Below are positions 17,951-25,999 of a stretch of DNA of 64,000 bases, in pieces. A program made the position numbers and the translations under genes. Under the pieces are notes generated by a model. That model had not been told where the DNA came from, did not search any database, and was given only the letters and a program-made list of their open reading frames with translations. This DNA comes from Ruminococcus sp. (lineage in GTDB: Bacteria > Bacillota > Clostridia > Oscillospirales > Ruminococcaceae). The DNA is taken from the NCBI GenBank assembly GCA_024403995.1, contig JAKSQT010000001.1, forward strand, positions 1-64,000. Reading direction: 5' to 3'. Numbering within the stretch: position 1 is the first letter of the stretch; each line of letters starts with the position of its first letter.

Positions 17951-18814
17951 TCATCGAACCTCCCTTTCTTTGAGTCTGCGTATGAGAAGGTCTTTTGCAT
18001 AGCCAACGGTAAAGACTTCCTTGCCGAAGTCAAGACCACGCTTTTTCAGTTCGCCGAAAACCTTGGTTATCTGCGGAACATCAAGACCTATCTTTGATAT
18101 TTCATCTGCCCTTGCGAACACGTTGACCGTGTCGTCATAGCAGAACAGTTTTGCTTTGTTCATGACGAGTATCTTGTCGGCAAAAGAGGCGATATCCTCC
18201 ATGCTGTGAGATACTATGAGTATTGTATTCTTTGTTCTTTCGTGGTATTTTTTGATATGCTCAAGAATTTTGTCTCTGCCTGCGGGATCGAGACCTGCGG
18301 TAGGCTCATCAAGAATGAGCACCTTTGGTTCCATAGCCATAACGCCTGCGATAGCCACACGGCGCTTCTGACCTCCTGACAGGTCAAAGGGAGAGCGTTC
18401 CATAAGCTCCTCGGAAAGTCCGATATCATTTGCTGTTTCGAGTACTCTGCGCTTTATTTCATTGTCGTCCAGTCCCATATTTTTCGGACCGAAGGCAATG
18501 TCCTTATAGACAGTTTCCTCGAATATCTGGTATTCGGGATACTGGAAAACGAGTCCGACCTGAAAGCGGACATTGCGGATATTGTTCTTATCCTCCCAGA
18601 TATCCTTTCCGTCAAGGAGAATTTTTCCCGATGTAGGGCGCAAAAGACCGTTGAAGTGCTGGATAAGGGTAGATTTTCCCGAACCCGTATGTCCCATAAC
18701 GCCTATCATCTGACCTTCTTCAATTTTCAGGCTTACATGGTCAACAGCGGTCTTCTCGAACGGAGAGCCGATGCTGTAGGTGTATGTAAGCTCCTGTGTT
18801 TCAAGGATAGCCAA
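17951..18814 (-). CDS. ecfA2: energy-coupling factor ATPase A2
   Basis: 287 aa from a TTG at 18814, with AGGAG 10 bases upstream; the protein then starts 'MAILETQELTYTYSIGSPFEKTA', as EcfA2 proteins do. Nucleotide-binding subunit of the ECF vitamin transporter. Walker A GHTGSGKS, Q-loop in 'LVFQYPEYQIFEETV', signature LSGGQKRR, Walker B 'VLILDEPTAGLDP' and switch His in 'ILIVSHSMEDIA' are all intact. The 'FGPKN' block separates it from A1. It lies 13 bases after ecfA1 and overlaps the ribosome site of ecfT. Confidence 0.94.
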   Translation of the reverse strand: MAILETQELTYTYSIGSPFEKTAVDHVSLKIEEGQMIGVMGHTGSGKSTLIQHFNGLLRPTSGKILLDGKDIWEDKNNIRNVRFQVGLVFQYPEYQIFEETVYKDIAFGPKNMGLDDNEIKRRVLETANDIGLSEELMERSPFDLSGGQKRRVAIAGVMAMEPKVLILDEPTAGLDPAGRDKILEHIKKYHERTKNTILIVSHSMEDIASFADKILVMNKAKLFCYDDTVNVFARADEISKIGLDVPQITKVFGELKKRGLDFGKEVFTVGYAKDLLIRRLKEREVR

Positions 18815-18827
18815 TGTAATATCGCTC

Positions 18828-19676
18828 CTAACTGAAAAGCTTCTGAATAGCCTCGACACACTCCTCCTCGGTGATTATTTCGGGGGAGATGTCATAGCCT
18901 GCCTTGCGGAGTTCCCATGCAAGTTCAGTGACCTGCGGAACGTCCAGACCAATTTCCTTTAATTTTTCAACTTTTGAGAATACCTTTTCGGGTACATCAT
19001 CAAGGACTATGTCGCCCTTATCCATGACAACAACTCTGTCACAGGCGGCGGCTTCGTCCATATAGTGTGTGATAAGGACAATGGTTATGCCCATTTCACG
19101 GTTCATTCTGTGTATAGCCGCAAGAACTTCCTTGCGTCCCTGCGGATCAAGCATTGCGGTCGGTTCATCAAGAATGATGCATTTCGGCTGCATTGCAATA
19201 ACGCCTGCGATAGCCACACGCTGTTTCTGACCGCCCGAAAGCTGACTCGGCGAATGCATTCGGTATTCATACATATTTACAGCTTTGAGCGCATCATCAA
19301 CACGCTTCCGCATTTCCTCATACGGTACTCCGAGATTTTCCAGCGCAAAAGCCACATCCTCCTCGACTATAGATGAAACTATCTGGTTGTCGGGATTCTG
19401 AAAGACCATGCCTGCCGTCTGTCTCAGTTCAAAAAGCTTCGATTCGTCCGAGGTATCTATGCCGTCAACGATAACCTTGCCATCTGTAGGGACAAGAATG
19501 CCGTTGAGATGCTTGGCAAGTGTAGACTTGCCGCAGCCGTTATGACCGAGAATGGCGACGAACTCGCCCTCTTTGATTTTGAGATATACGCCTTTGAGTA
19601 CATCTTCGGGCAGAGGATCGCCGTCATTCGGTTCATAATAGAAATGCAGATCTTTGATTTCAATGATATTTTTCAT
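18828..19676 (-). CDS. ecfA1: energy-coupling factor ATPase A1
   Basis: 282 aa. Partner ATPase of EcfA2. Walker A GHNGCGKS, '[29 protein letters not shown]' Q-loop region (shown in part), signature LSGGQKQR, Walker B '[13 protein letters not shown]' and '[10 protein letters not shown]'. The FQNPDNQ block is diagnostic of A1. It opens the ecfA1-ecfA2-ecfT unit and is followed on the minus strand by ecfA2 with a 13-base gap. In many Firmicutes this set follows ribosomal protein genes; here it instead follows a small DUF6440 gene 7 bases upstream. Confidence 0.94.
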   Translation of the reverse strand: MKNIIEIKDLHFYYEPNDGDPLPEDVLKGVYLKIKEGEFVAILGHNGCGKSTLAKHLNGILVPTDGKVIVDGIDTSDESKLFELRQTAGMVFQNPDNQIVSSIVEEDVAFALENLGVPYEEMRKRVDDALKAVNMYEYRMHSPSQLSGGQKQRVAIAGVIAMQPKCIILDEPTAMLDPQGRKEVLAAIHRMNREMGITIVLITHYMDEAAACDRVVVMDKGDIVLDDVPEKVFSKVEKLKEIGLDVPQVTELAWELRKAGYDISPEIITEEECVEAIQKLFS

Positions 19677-19683
19677 TTATTGA

Positions 19684-19884
19684 TTATTTTTCCTTTAGCC
19701 ATTTGTTTTCCTCAGGCGGCGTGATAACGACATTTCCGTTTGCATCGAGAAGCGGAGTCATACCGCCTGCCGTACCGCCTGCATGGAAGAAATAATTGAC
19801 ACCTGTGATGGTATCCACCCATATTTCTGAAACGTTTGATAATCCCTGTGAGTAAGCCTTTACAAATCTTTCTTCTTTTGCCAT
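19684..19884 (-). CDS. DUF6440 family small protein
   Basis: 66 aa. The pattern 'EIWVDTITGVNYFFHAGG.AGGMTPLLDANGNVV' (shown with one residue omitted) is the DUF6440 signature seen in many clostridia. No signal peptide or membrane segment. Function unknown; likely a small cytoplasmic beta-rich protein. It has an AAGGAG ribosome site and ends 7 bases before ecfA1, so both are probably on one transcript. A hairpin at 19938-19966 (TTATCCGA / TCGGATAA) lies upstream of it. Confidence 0.75.
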   Translation of the reverse strand: MAKEERFVKAYSQGLSNVSEIWVDTITGVNYFFHAGGTAGGMTPLLDANGNVVITPPEENKWLKEK

Positions 19885-19937
19885 AGTTAAAACTCCTTTT
19901 CTGATTAATTGTTTTTATTTTGCTGTGTATATATTCA

Positions 19938-19966
19938 TTATCCGACAATCGCCTTTTATCGGATAA
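19938..19966. repeat. 8-bp inverted repeat upstream of the DUF6440 gene
   Basis: TTATCCGA and TCGGATAA separated by 13 bases in the 116-base gap between the methyltransferase and DUF6440 genes. No T run follows on either strand, so it may be an operator or a mRNA structure rather than a terminator. Confidence 0.35.
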
Positions 19967-20000
19967 GAACTGACTTATGATGAGATGAGTGGTATTGATT

Positions 20001-20867
20001 CTACTTTGCCTCCCAGATAGCAGTCGAACCGCACGGGAGAGTCATGCCTGTGGATCTGACGGGGAGTCCTATCTCGTCAAATGAGACAGTGCCGTGGAAT
20101 TTTTCTGTAAGCACCGAACCGAGTATGTATCCCATTACCGACGGAGAAAGTCCCGTAGTATAGCTGTTTATGAGGAAGAAAAGCGGATCATCCGAGAGTA
20201 CGCCCGAACAAAGCTTTACAAGGTCGTATATGCTGTTTTCGAGTTTCCATACCTCACCGCCCGGACCTCTGCCATAGCTTGGCGGATCCATGATAACTGC
20301 GTCATATCTGCGTCCACGGCGGATCTCTCTTGCTATGAACTTTTCGCAGTCGTCCACTATCCAGCGTATCGGTTTATCTGAAAGACCTGATGCTGCGGCA
20401 TTGTCTCTTGCCCACTGCACCATGCCTTTTGAAGCATCAACGTGGCAGACGTTCGCACCTGCGGCTGCACAGGCAAGAGTAGCGCCGCCCGTGTATGCGA
20501 AAAGGTTGAGAACGTTTATTTCTCTGCCTGCGTTTCTTATTTTATCCGCCATGAAGTCCCAGTTCACAGCCTGTTCGGGGAAAAGTCCCGTATGCTTGAA
20601 ACCTGTGGGGCGGATATTGAATGTAAGCTCTTTGTAGCTTATATTCCATGATTCGGGAAGTTTTTTTCTGAATTCCCACTGACCGCCGCCCTGATTTGAG
20701 CGGTGATAGTGACCGTCCGCATTTTTCCAGAGCGGGTCTGTGCGTCCGGTTTTCCAGATTATCTGCGGATCAGGTCGGACGAGACTTATTTTGCCCCATG
20801 TTTCGAGCTTTTCTCCGTCCGATGTATCTAAAATGGAATAGTCCTTCCAGTTATTAGCTGTTCTCAA
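20001..20867 (-). CDS. class I SAM-dependent methyltransferase, RlmI/RlmK-like
   Basis: 288 aa from a TTG at 20867, with AAAGGAG 8 bases upstream; the frame's upstream codons lie inside glmM. SAM-binding motif I is 'INVLNLFAYTGGATLACAAAGA' in part ('LNLFAYTGGATL'), the acidic end of strand 2 is 'VCHVDASKGMVQWA', and the catalytic NPPY-like motif is 'VIMDPPSYGRGPGG'. These fit the 23S rRNA cytosine-C5 methyltransferase group (RlmI, RlmK C-terminal type) but the PUA domain of RlmI is absent. The exact target base is not decided by sequence. It overlaps the end of glmM by 14 bases. Confidence 0.8.
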   Translation of the reverse strand: MRTANNWKDYSILDTSDGEKLETWGKISLVRPDPQIIWKTGRTDPLWKNADGHYHRSNQGGGQWEFRKKLPESWNISYKELTFNIRPTGFKHTGLFPEQAVNWDFMADKIRNAGREINVLNLFAYTGGATLACAAAGANVCHVDASKGMVQWARDNAAASGLSDKPIRWIVDDCEKFIAREIRRGRRYDAVIMDPPSYGRGPGGEVWKLENSIYDLVKLCSGVLSDDPLFFLINSYTTGLSPSVMGYILGSVLTEKFHGTVSFDEIGLPVRSTGMTLPCGSTAIWEAK

Positions 20868-22239
20868 TATTACTGCTCCTTTGCTGTTCTGTGCTGACAT
20901 ATTTTTTTATGCACTGGGCAATATCGAATGCCATTTCATTGATGCGGCTGAAATCTCTGCCCTCCGTCATGACACGGATAACGTCCTCTGTGCCGCTTTC
21001 ACGGACAACTATACGTCCGCTGCTGCCAAGTTCCGCAGCATATTTTTCTATCATTTCCGTGACTTCACGGTAATTCTTCCAGCGTTCCCTGTGCTGCGGC
21101 TCAATTCTGATATTGAGCATGACCTGCGGAAAGCTGACCATATCCGATGCAAGCTCACTGAGCTTTTTCTTTTCGGTCTTCATTATTTTCAGCAGTTTCA
21201 GTGCGGTAAGCTGACCGTCGCCTGTTGTTGAGTCATCAAGGAAAACGATATGACCGCTCGGTTCGCCGCCGAGATTATAGCCGCCTTCAAGCATACGTTC
21301 AAGGACATACCTGTGACCTGCGCCTGCCCGAACGAGGTAAAATCCCTTGCTTTCGGCAAATTTATTGAGTCCCATATTGGTCATGATAGTAATTACTGCG
21401 GTATTGTTTTTGAGCATACCGTATCTTTTGTAGTATTCCGCAAATATCGCAAGGAGCTTATCGCCGTCAAGAATACCGCCCTTTTCATCAACAGCAATAC
21501 ATCTGTCAGCATCACCGTCAAAAGCAAAGCCGCATCCGCAGTTATTCTGTGTCATGAATTCTATAAGAGGCTCGATATCCGCAGCGCCGCAGTCCTTGTT
21601 GATATTAGTGCCGTCGGGAGTGTTTGCCATGACGAATACTTCTGCACCCATAGCCGAAAAGAGCTTTTCAGCCGTTTCCGATGCACATCCGTTGGCACAG
21701 TCAAGAGCAATTCTCATGCCTTTGAGACTGCATTCCGCAATTTCTTTTATATGTTCCACATAGTCTTCAGCCGCCTGTTTATAGTAGGATATCCTTCCTG
21801 CATCATCATGCGGCGCAAGAGGGATAAATCCCGGAGCTTCAAGGACGAGTCTTTCAATAGTCTCCTCCTGTTCATCACTTAGCTTCTGACCGAGTGAATT
21901 GAAGATCTTTATGCCGTTTGAAGCGGGATTATTCTGCGAGCCTGATATCATTATACCGCCGTCAGCATTATGCTGCTTCACCATATAGGCAACGGCAGGG
22001 ACAGGCACAACTCCGAGAAGTTCGGCATCTGCGCCGACTGAACGGATGCCTGCGATCACGGCATCTTCAAGAGGATCGGAAGAAAGACGTGTATCCTTTC
22101 CGACAATAATTCTTGTATGTCGTTCCTCACCGCTTGCAAGAACCGCAGCAGCAGCACGGGCTGTCTGCATGGCAAGTTCGCAGTTAAGGTCGGTGACGGC
22201 TATACCTCGTGTGCCGTCTGTTCCGAAAAGCTTGGTCAT
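20854..22239 (-). CDS. glmM: phosphoglucosamine mutase, variant active-site loop
   Basis: 461 aa. Interconverts glucosamine-6-P and glucosamine-1-P for UDP-GlcNAc and peptidoglycan synthesis. The N-terminus 'MTKLFGTDGTRG', metal site 'FAFDGDADRC', sugar loop 'GEPSGHIVF' and phosphate loop 'RESGTEDVIRVMTEG' are standard. The phosphoserine loop reads 'ISGSQNNPASNGIK' (Ser101) instead of the usual 'ISASHNP...NGIK': same length, but His after the Ser is Gln and the Pro is shifted. That is unusual for GlmM and slightly lowers certainty of the substrate; a phosphomannomutase-like relative is the alternative. Confidence 0.85.
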   Translation of the reverse strand: MTKLFGTDGTRGIAVTDLNCELAMQTARAAAAVLASGEERHTRIIVGKDTRLSSDPLEDAVIAGIRSVGADAELLGVVPVPAVAYMVKQHNADGGIMISGSQNNPASNGIKIFNSLGQKLSDEQEETIERLVLEAPGFIPLAPHDDAGRISYYKQAAEDYVEHIKEIAECSLKGMRIALDCANGCASETAEKLFSAMGAEVFVMANTPDGTNINKDCGAADIEPLIEFMTQNNCGCGFAFDGDADRCIAVDEKGGILDGDKLLAIFAEYYKRYGMLKNNTAVITIMTNMGLNKFAESKGFYLVRAGAGHRYVLERMLEGGYNLGGEPSGHIVFLDDSTTGDGQLTALKLLKIMKTEKKKLSELASDMVSFPQVMLNIRIEPQHRERWKNYREVTEMIEKYAAELGSSGRIVVRESGTEDVIRVMTEGRDFSRINEMAFDIAQCIKKYVSTEQQRSSNIENS

Positions 22240-22257
22240 ATCAGGACTCCTTGTGGT

Positions 22258-22797
22258 TTACTGGACATCTGTGTCCGTTATATAAATTGCAACAGGCTTT
22301 CTTTTGCCTGCAAAATCCTCTACATTCTGATAAATGCGGACATTCGGGCAGTTGTTGTAGTTATTATAGACCATTATGCCCTTTTCCGTCCTCATGCAGA
22401 AGACTGTATGGATAGATGAAAGGAACGGCTTTTTCGTCCAGTATGTGACGATAAATGACTTAGCGCCGTCCGTGGTGCGTGAACGTTTGCAGTCAGCGCC
22501 GAAATGTTTCAGCGCACGTCCGAGACAATAGGCATTGCAGCCGAAAAATCCCATGAGTACCCTGAAGCGTTCCATATAGAAAGCTATATCGCTTAAACGC
22601 TGAGGTTTGCCAAGGCTGACCAGAGCGTTGTGGACTGCAATTACTTCACAGCCGTTGAAGCTCATATGGCATATGCCATAGCGCATTTCTGAGACAAGTC
22701 CAAGCCCCTGACCGTTTATCATTCTGCCGAATTCAGGCTGCTCAGTCCTTTCGGTATTATGTCTCAGATTATATCTTCGTGAACCTTTAATAAGCAT
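22258..22797 (-). CDS. possible C39-like cysteine peptidase fold protein
   Basis: 179 aa, not confidently assigned. 'NGCEVIAVHNALVSLG' (Cys50) resembles the catalytic-Cys helix of papain-like C39 peptidases, and 'SIHTVFCMRTEKGIMVYNNYN' (His130, with Asn about 15 residues later) resembles the His/Asx strand pair. No signal peptide or membrane segment, so it may act in the cytoplasm. It starts 5 bases after the ruvB stop without a clear ribosome site and ends 18 bases before glmM, inside the ruv-glmM operon. Similar orphan genes could be inactive fold relatives. Confidence 0.5.
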   Translation of the reverse strand: MLIKGSRRYNLRHNTERTEQPEFGRMINGQGLGLVSEMRYGICHMSFNGCEVIAVHNALVSLGKPQRLSDIAFYMERFRVLMGFFGCNAYCLGRALKHFGADCKRSRTTDGAKSFIVTYWTKKPFLSSIHTVFCMRTEKGIMVYNNYNNCPNVRIYQNVEDFAGKRKPVAIYITDTDVQ

Positions 22798-22802
22798 ATT
22801 TT

Positions 22803-23864
22803 TCAGAAACTAAGCTGTCCGTCATCACCGGAGCTTTGCTGCTGTTCAGGCGGAACAATGCCGAGATGTTCATATGCAAGCCGTGTGGCAACACGTCCTC
22901 TCGGAGTTCTTCCGAGGAAACCGAGCTGCATGAGGAAAGGTTCGCAAACGTCCTCCAGTGTGACTGACTCCTCATTGATAGCCGAAGCGAGCGTCTCCAG
23001 ACCGACGGGGCCTCCGCCATAGCCTTTGATTATCATTTCGAGCATACGTCTGTCAAGCCCGTCAAGACCGAGGTCATCGATCTCAAGCTTGCTCAGTGCA
23101 ATTGAAGCTATTTCCTGAGTTATCTGACCATTGCCCATGACATCGGCAAAATCACGCACTCTTTTAAGGAGACGGTTTGCGATACGGGGCGTCCCTCTTG
23201 CTCTGCCTGCGATCTCGCCTGCGCCGTCGGCAGTACACGGAATACCGAGTATCATGGCACTTCTGCGGATGATATCGGTGAGCTGTTCCTTGTTGTAGAG
23301 CTCAAGACGCTGAACAACGCCGAATCTGTCACGAAGCGGAGCAGAAAGCTGACCTGCCCTTGTGGTAGCGCCGATAAGCGTGAACGGTTTCAGATCCATA
23401 CGTATAGAACGTGCGGCAGGGCCTTTTCCTATGATGATATCGATAACTCTGTCCTCCAGCGCAGGATAGAGTATCTCCTCTACTGCACGGGAAAGGCGGT
23501 GAATTTCGTCAATAAAGAGCACATCATTGTCGGAAAGGCTTGTCAGGAGCGAAACGAGGTCGCCGGGCTTTTCGATGGCAGGGCCTGTGGTAACTCTGAG
23601 ATTTACGCCAAGCTCGTGAGCGATAATAGCCGAAAGCGTAGTCTTGCCCAGTCCCGGAGGGCCATAGAGCAAAACATGGTCAAGCGGTTCACTGCGGCGT
23701 TTAGCGGCTTCGATGTAGACTGCGAGATTTTCCTTAGCCTTGTCCTGACCGATATACTCATGGAGAGTCTGCGGTCTGAGGCTCAGTTCAATATCGCTGT
23801 CCTCTGTCGTATTTTCAGGAGATATCACTCTCGGAGCGAATTCCATATCTTCTGTCTGTATCAA
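22803..23864 (-). CDS. ruvB: Holliday junction branch migration ATPase RuvB
   Basis: 353 aa with a TTG start at 23864 (AGGTG 5 bases upstream); an ATG at 23846 is the alternative. RuvB forms hexameric rings that pump DNA through RuvA-bound Holliday junctions. '[19 protein letters not shown]', Walker A GPPGLGKT, Walker B '[15 protein letters not shown]', sensor 1 'IGATTRAG' and the arginine 'PLRDRFG' are intact. The C-terminal winged helix ends '[14 protein letters not shown]', the usual RuvB end. It is separated from ruvA by an SseB-like gene. Confidence 0.96.
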   Translation of the reverse strand: MIQTEDMEFAPRVISPENTTEDSDIELSLRPQTLHEYIGQDKAKENLAVYIEAAKRRSEPLDHVLLYGPPGLGKTTLSAIIAHELGVNLRVTTGPAIEKPGDLVSLLTSLSDNDVLFIDEIHRLSRAVEEILYPALEDRVIDIIIGKGPAARSIRMDLKPFTLIGATTRAGQLSAPLRDRFGVVQRLELYNKEQLTDIIRRSAMILGIPCTADGAGEIAGRARGTPRIANRLLKRVRDFADVMGNGQITQEIASIALSKLEIDDLGLDGLDRRMLEMIIKGYGGGPVGLETLASAINEESVTLEDVCEPFLMQLGFLGRTPRGRVATRLAYEHLGIVPPEQQQSSGDDGQLSF

Positions 23865-23876
23865 ACTTACACCTAC

Positions 23877-24608
23877 TTAACGTTCAAAGTATCGTTTTGG
23901 GCGGACATAGAAAGGATCGATATTTTCGGTAGCCTTTTTGCCCATGTCATGTTCATAGCTGATGAAAGCGAGATGCTCATCAGGCTTTACTATTTTGGAA
24001 AGGTATTTCGACAGCGGAACGAACAGTTTGCGTGTGCTGCCCATCATGTCGAGAACCAGTAATATCTGTGGCTTTTCGCTGCCCTTTATCATCTCCATGA
24101 TAAAGGCACGGTCAACATTCGGCTGTTTTGAAAGGAATTTCGTAGCAGCCTTTGTAATATGACCTATTGAATGTTCAACCGGACGATAAGAAATGGTATC
24201 AGCCTCATCAAAAGAAATAGCCTTTATTTTGAGGTTTCTTGCGATAAGAAGGATGCTCTTTATTTCCTGTGACGAGAACTCCTTGCCGTAGGAATTCGGG
24301 TTGAGTACTGCCGATGCCGACTGAATGAGGTCAAACAGTCTGAGGCAGTTTATTTTATAGCAGTCCACATATCTTTTGGCAAACTGCTGCAAAGCATGGT
24401 AGCTTGTAAAGAAAGGGATAAAGACTTCGCCATCGGGATTCTGGGTGGTTATCAGTTCAAGCTGAACGCCGCCTTCCGACTTGTTTCTTTCCTGTTTTAC
24501 GGGATTTTTGCAGATAACATATACATCGCTTTTGATGAGAGTCTGTAAAAACAGTGAACGTTTATCTGGATCTTTTATTGCCGCTTTAAGTAATTCGTCG
24601 AGATTCAT
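23877..24608 (-). CDS. SseB family protein
   Basis: 243 aa. The middle part has the SseB N-domain pattern: 'VFIPFFTSYHALQQFAK', then 'LNPNSYGKEFSSQEIKSI', and a C-terminal domain of the enhanced-serine-sensitivity type. A short helical extension (1-45) precedes it. SseB proteins bind or chaperone unknown partners; no catalytic residues are known. It is located between ruvA and ruvB with a 12-base gap to ruvB, which is an unusual position, but nothing in it suggests a recombination role. Confidence 0.7.
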   Translation of the reverse strand: MNLDELLKAAIKDPDKRSLFLQTLIKSDVYVICKNPVKQERNKSEGGVQLELITTQNPDGEVFIPFFTSYHALQQFAKRYVDCYKINCLRLFDLIQSASAVLNPNSYGKEFSSQEIKSILLIARNLKIKAISFDEADTISYRPVEHSIGHITKAATKFLSKQPNVDRAFIMEMIKGSEKPQILLVLDMMGSTRKLFVPLSKYLSKIVKPDEHLAFISYEHDMGKKATENIDPFYVRPKRYFER

Positions 24609-24644
24609 AATACACCTTTCCTTTCCGTTTATCTTGCTGAATTA

Positions 24645-25262
24645 TCAGTGTGATTTTCTGGCACTGAGCAGTCTGAGAGTTTCTTTTATAAGCTCCTGAG
24701 TTGACAGGGAAGGATCGAGTTTCCCAAGTATAGGAGCTGTTTCGCCTTGTGAATAGCCGAGTACCATAAGTGCTTCGAGAGCCTCTGAAACTGAATCGGA
24801 GCTTGCAGCCGATGCTGAAAATGCCGCTGCATCTCCTGAAACAGAGCCGCTTATGGACTCGGAAGAAATTTTATCCTTTAATTCGAGAACGATACGCTGT
24901 GCAGTTTTTGCGCCTATGCCCTTTGTGCGGGTAAATGACTTGCTGTCGCCTGATGCGACATAGAAGGCGAATTTTTCGGGTGTCATATCCGAGAGGATAG
25001 ACGTTGCGGCTTTCGGGCCGACACCTGAAACTGAAATGAGCAGTTTGAAGCAGTTAAGCTCCTGTTGGTCAGCAAATCCGAAAAGCTCGACAATATCCTC
25101 ACGCACATAGAGGTATGTATACAGCATGGCTTCGCTTCCGATATCGCCGAGACGGGATATGGTATTGTATGAAGTTTTGCAGCCGTAGCCTACACCGCCG
25201 CATTCTATCACTGCAAAGCCGAGTTCCTTGACTGTAAGTTTTCCACGTAAACTGTATATCAT
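24645..25262 (-). CDS. ruvA: Holliday junction DNA helicase subunit RuvA
   Basis: 205 aa from ATG 25262 (GAGG 10 bases upstream). RuvA tetramers hold Holliday junctions open for RuvB. Domain I starts 'MIYSLRGKLTVKEL', the two helix-hairpin-helix motifs are at 'LLISVSGVGPKAATSIL' and 'FTRTKGIGAKTAQRIVLEL', and the C-terminal RuvB-binding domain ('EALEALMVLGYSQGE') follows a Ser/Ala-rich flexible linker. Length fits the family. It lies 33 bases after ruvC. Confidence 0.96.
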   Translation of the reverse strand: MIYSLRGKLTVKELGFAVIECGGVGYGCKTSYNTISRLGDIGSEAMLYTYLYVREDIVELFGFADQQELNCFKLLISVSGVGPKAATSILSDMTPEKFAFYVASGDSKSFTRTKGIGAKTAQRIVLELKDKISSESISGSVSGDAAAFSASAASSDSVSEALEALMVLGYSQGETAPILGKLDPSLSTQELIKETLRLLSARKSH

Positions 25263-25295
25263 TGTATCAAATCCTCTTGAAAGCAATATTATTGC

Positions 25296-25784
25296 CTAAA
25301 TTTCAAATCTTATGGAATGTCCGTGACATATCGCAATTGCAAGTGCATCTGCGGCATCATCCGGCTTTGGTATCTGAGCGAGATTCAGAAGCTGTCTCGT
25401 CATTTCCATGACCTGTTTCTTTTCCGCCTTGCCGTAGCCTGTAACCGAAAGTTTGACCTGCAAAGGCGTATACTCCGAAACAGGAATGCCACGTTTTGCG
25501 GCAGAGAGCACTGTCACTCCCCTTGCCTGTGCAACATCAATAGCGGTTTTCTGGTTGGTGGTGAAATATAGACGTTCTATCGCCATGCAGTCAGGTCTGA
25601 ACTTGTCAAAAATGAATTCGATATCCTCATGAATGGCTTTCAGTCTGTCAGGGAACGGAGTTTCCGCTTCTGTGAGGACTGCGCCGTATTCTATCGGATC
25701 AAACCTTACGCCGTCGTAATCGAGAACGCCGAAGCCTACTATCGCATATCCGGGGTCAATGCCGAGTATCCTTATTTTTCCCAA
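25296..25784 (-). CDS. ruvC: crossover junction endodeoxyribonuclease RuvC
   Basis: 162 aa from a TTG at 25784, chosen because AGAGGTG lies 6 bases upstream; a GTG at 25793 is in frame but overlaps that ribosome site. RuvC cuts Holliday junctions symmetrically. Catalytic acidic residues are visible in 'ILGIDPG' (Asp10), 'CMAIERLYF' and 'DDAADALAIAICHGHS'. First gene of a long minus-strand operon reaching at least glmM; its promoter is at 25847-25876. Confidence 0.95.
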   Translation of the reverse strand: MGKIRILGIDPGYAIVGFGVLDYDGVRFDPIEYGAVLTEAETPFPDRLKAIHEDIEFIFDKFRPDCMAIERLYFTTNQKTAIDVAQARGVTVLSAAKRGIPVSEYTPLQVKLSVTGYGKAEKKQVMEMTRQLLNLAQIPKPDDAADALAIAICHGHSIRFEI

Positions 25785-25846
25785 GGTCTGCACCTCTTAT
25801 CGGACAAAAAATCGTGTAAATGCAGTATTCCAATATACACATTATC

Positions 25847-25876
25847 ATTATACCACAAACGATAGGCATTTTGCAA
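25847..25876 (-). promoter_or_regulatory. promoter of the ruvC operon
   Basis: On the minus strand TTGCAA (25871-25876) and TATAAT (25847-25852) are separated by 18 bases, with TG near the -10 (TGTGGTATAAT). Start of transcription is expected near 25840, about 55 bases before ruvC. Confidence 0.7.
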
Positions 25877-25895
25877 TATATTTGAAGGTTTTTTA

Positions 25896-25924
25896 TTGAT
25901 TTTTTCAAAAAAATCTGGTATAAT
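25896..25924 (+). promoter_or_regulatory. promoter of pheA
   Basis: TTGATT (25896-25901), 17 bases, TATAAT (25919-25924). It lies back to back with the ruvC promoter. A weak hairpin in the leader, AAAATCC (25952-25958) with GGATTTT (25968-25974) followed by TT, could attenuate pheA; evidence for that is thin. Confidence 0.75.
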
Positions 25925-25999
25925 ATAAAATGTAAAATTATATTCAAAGTCAAAATCCGATAAACAGGGATTTTTTCGGCATGGAAAAGAGGTCTGATT

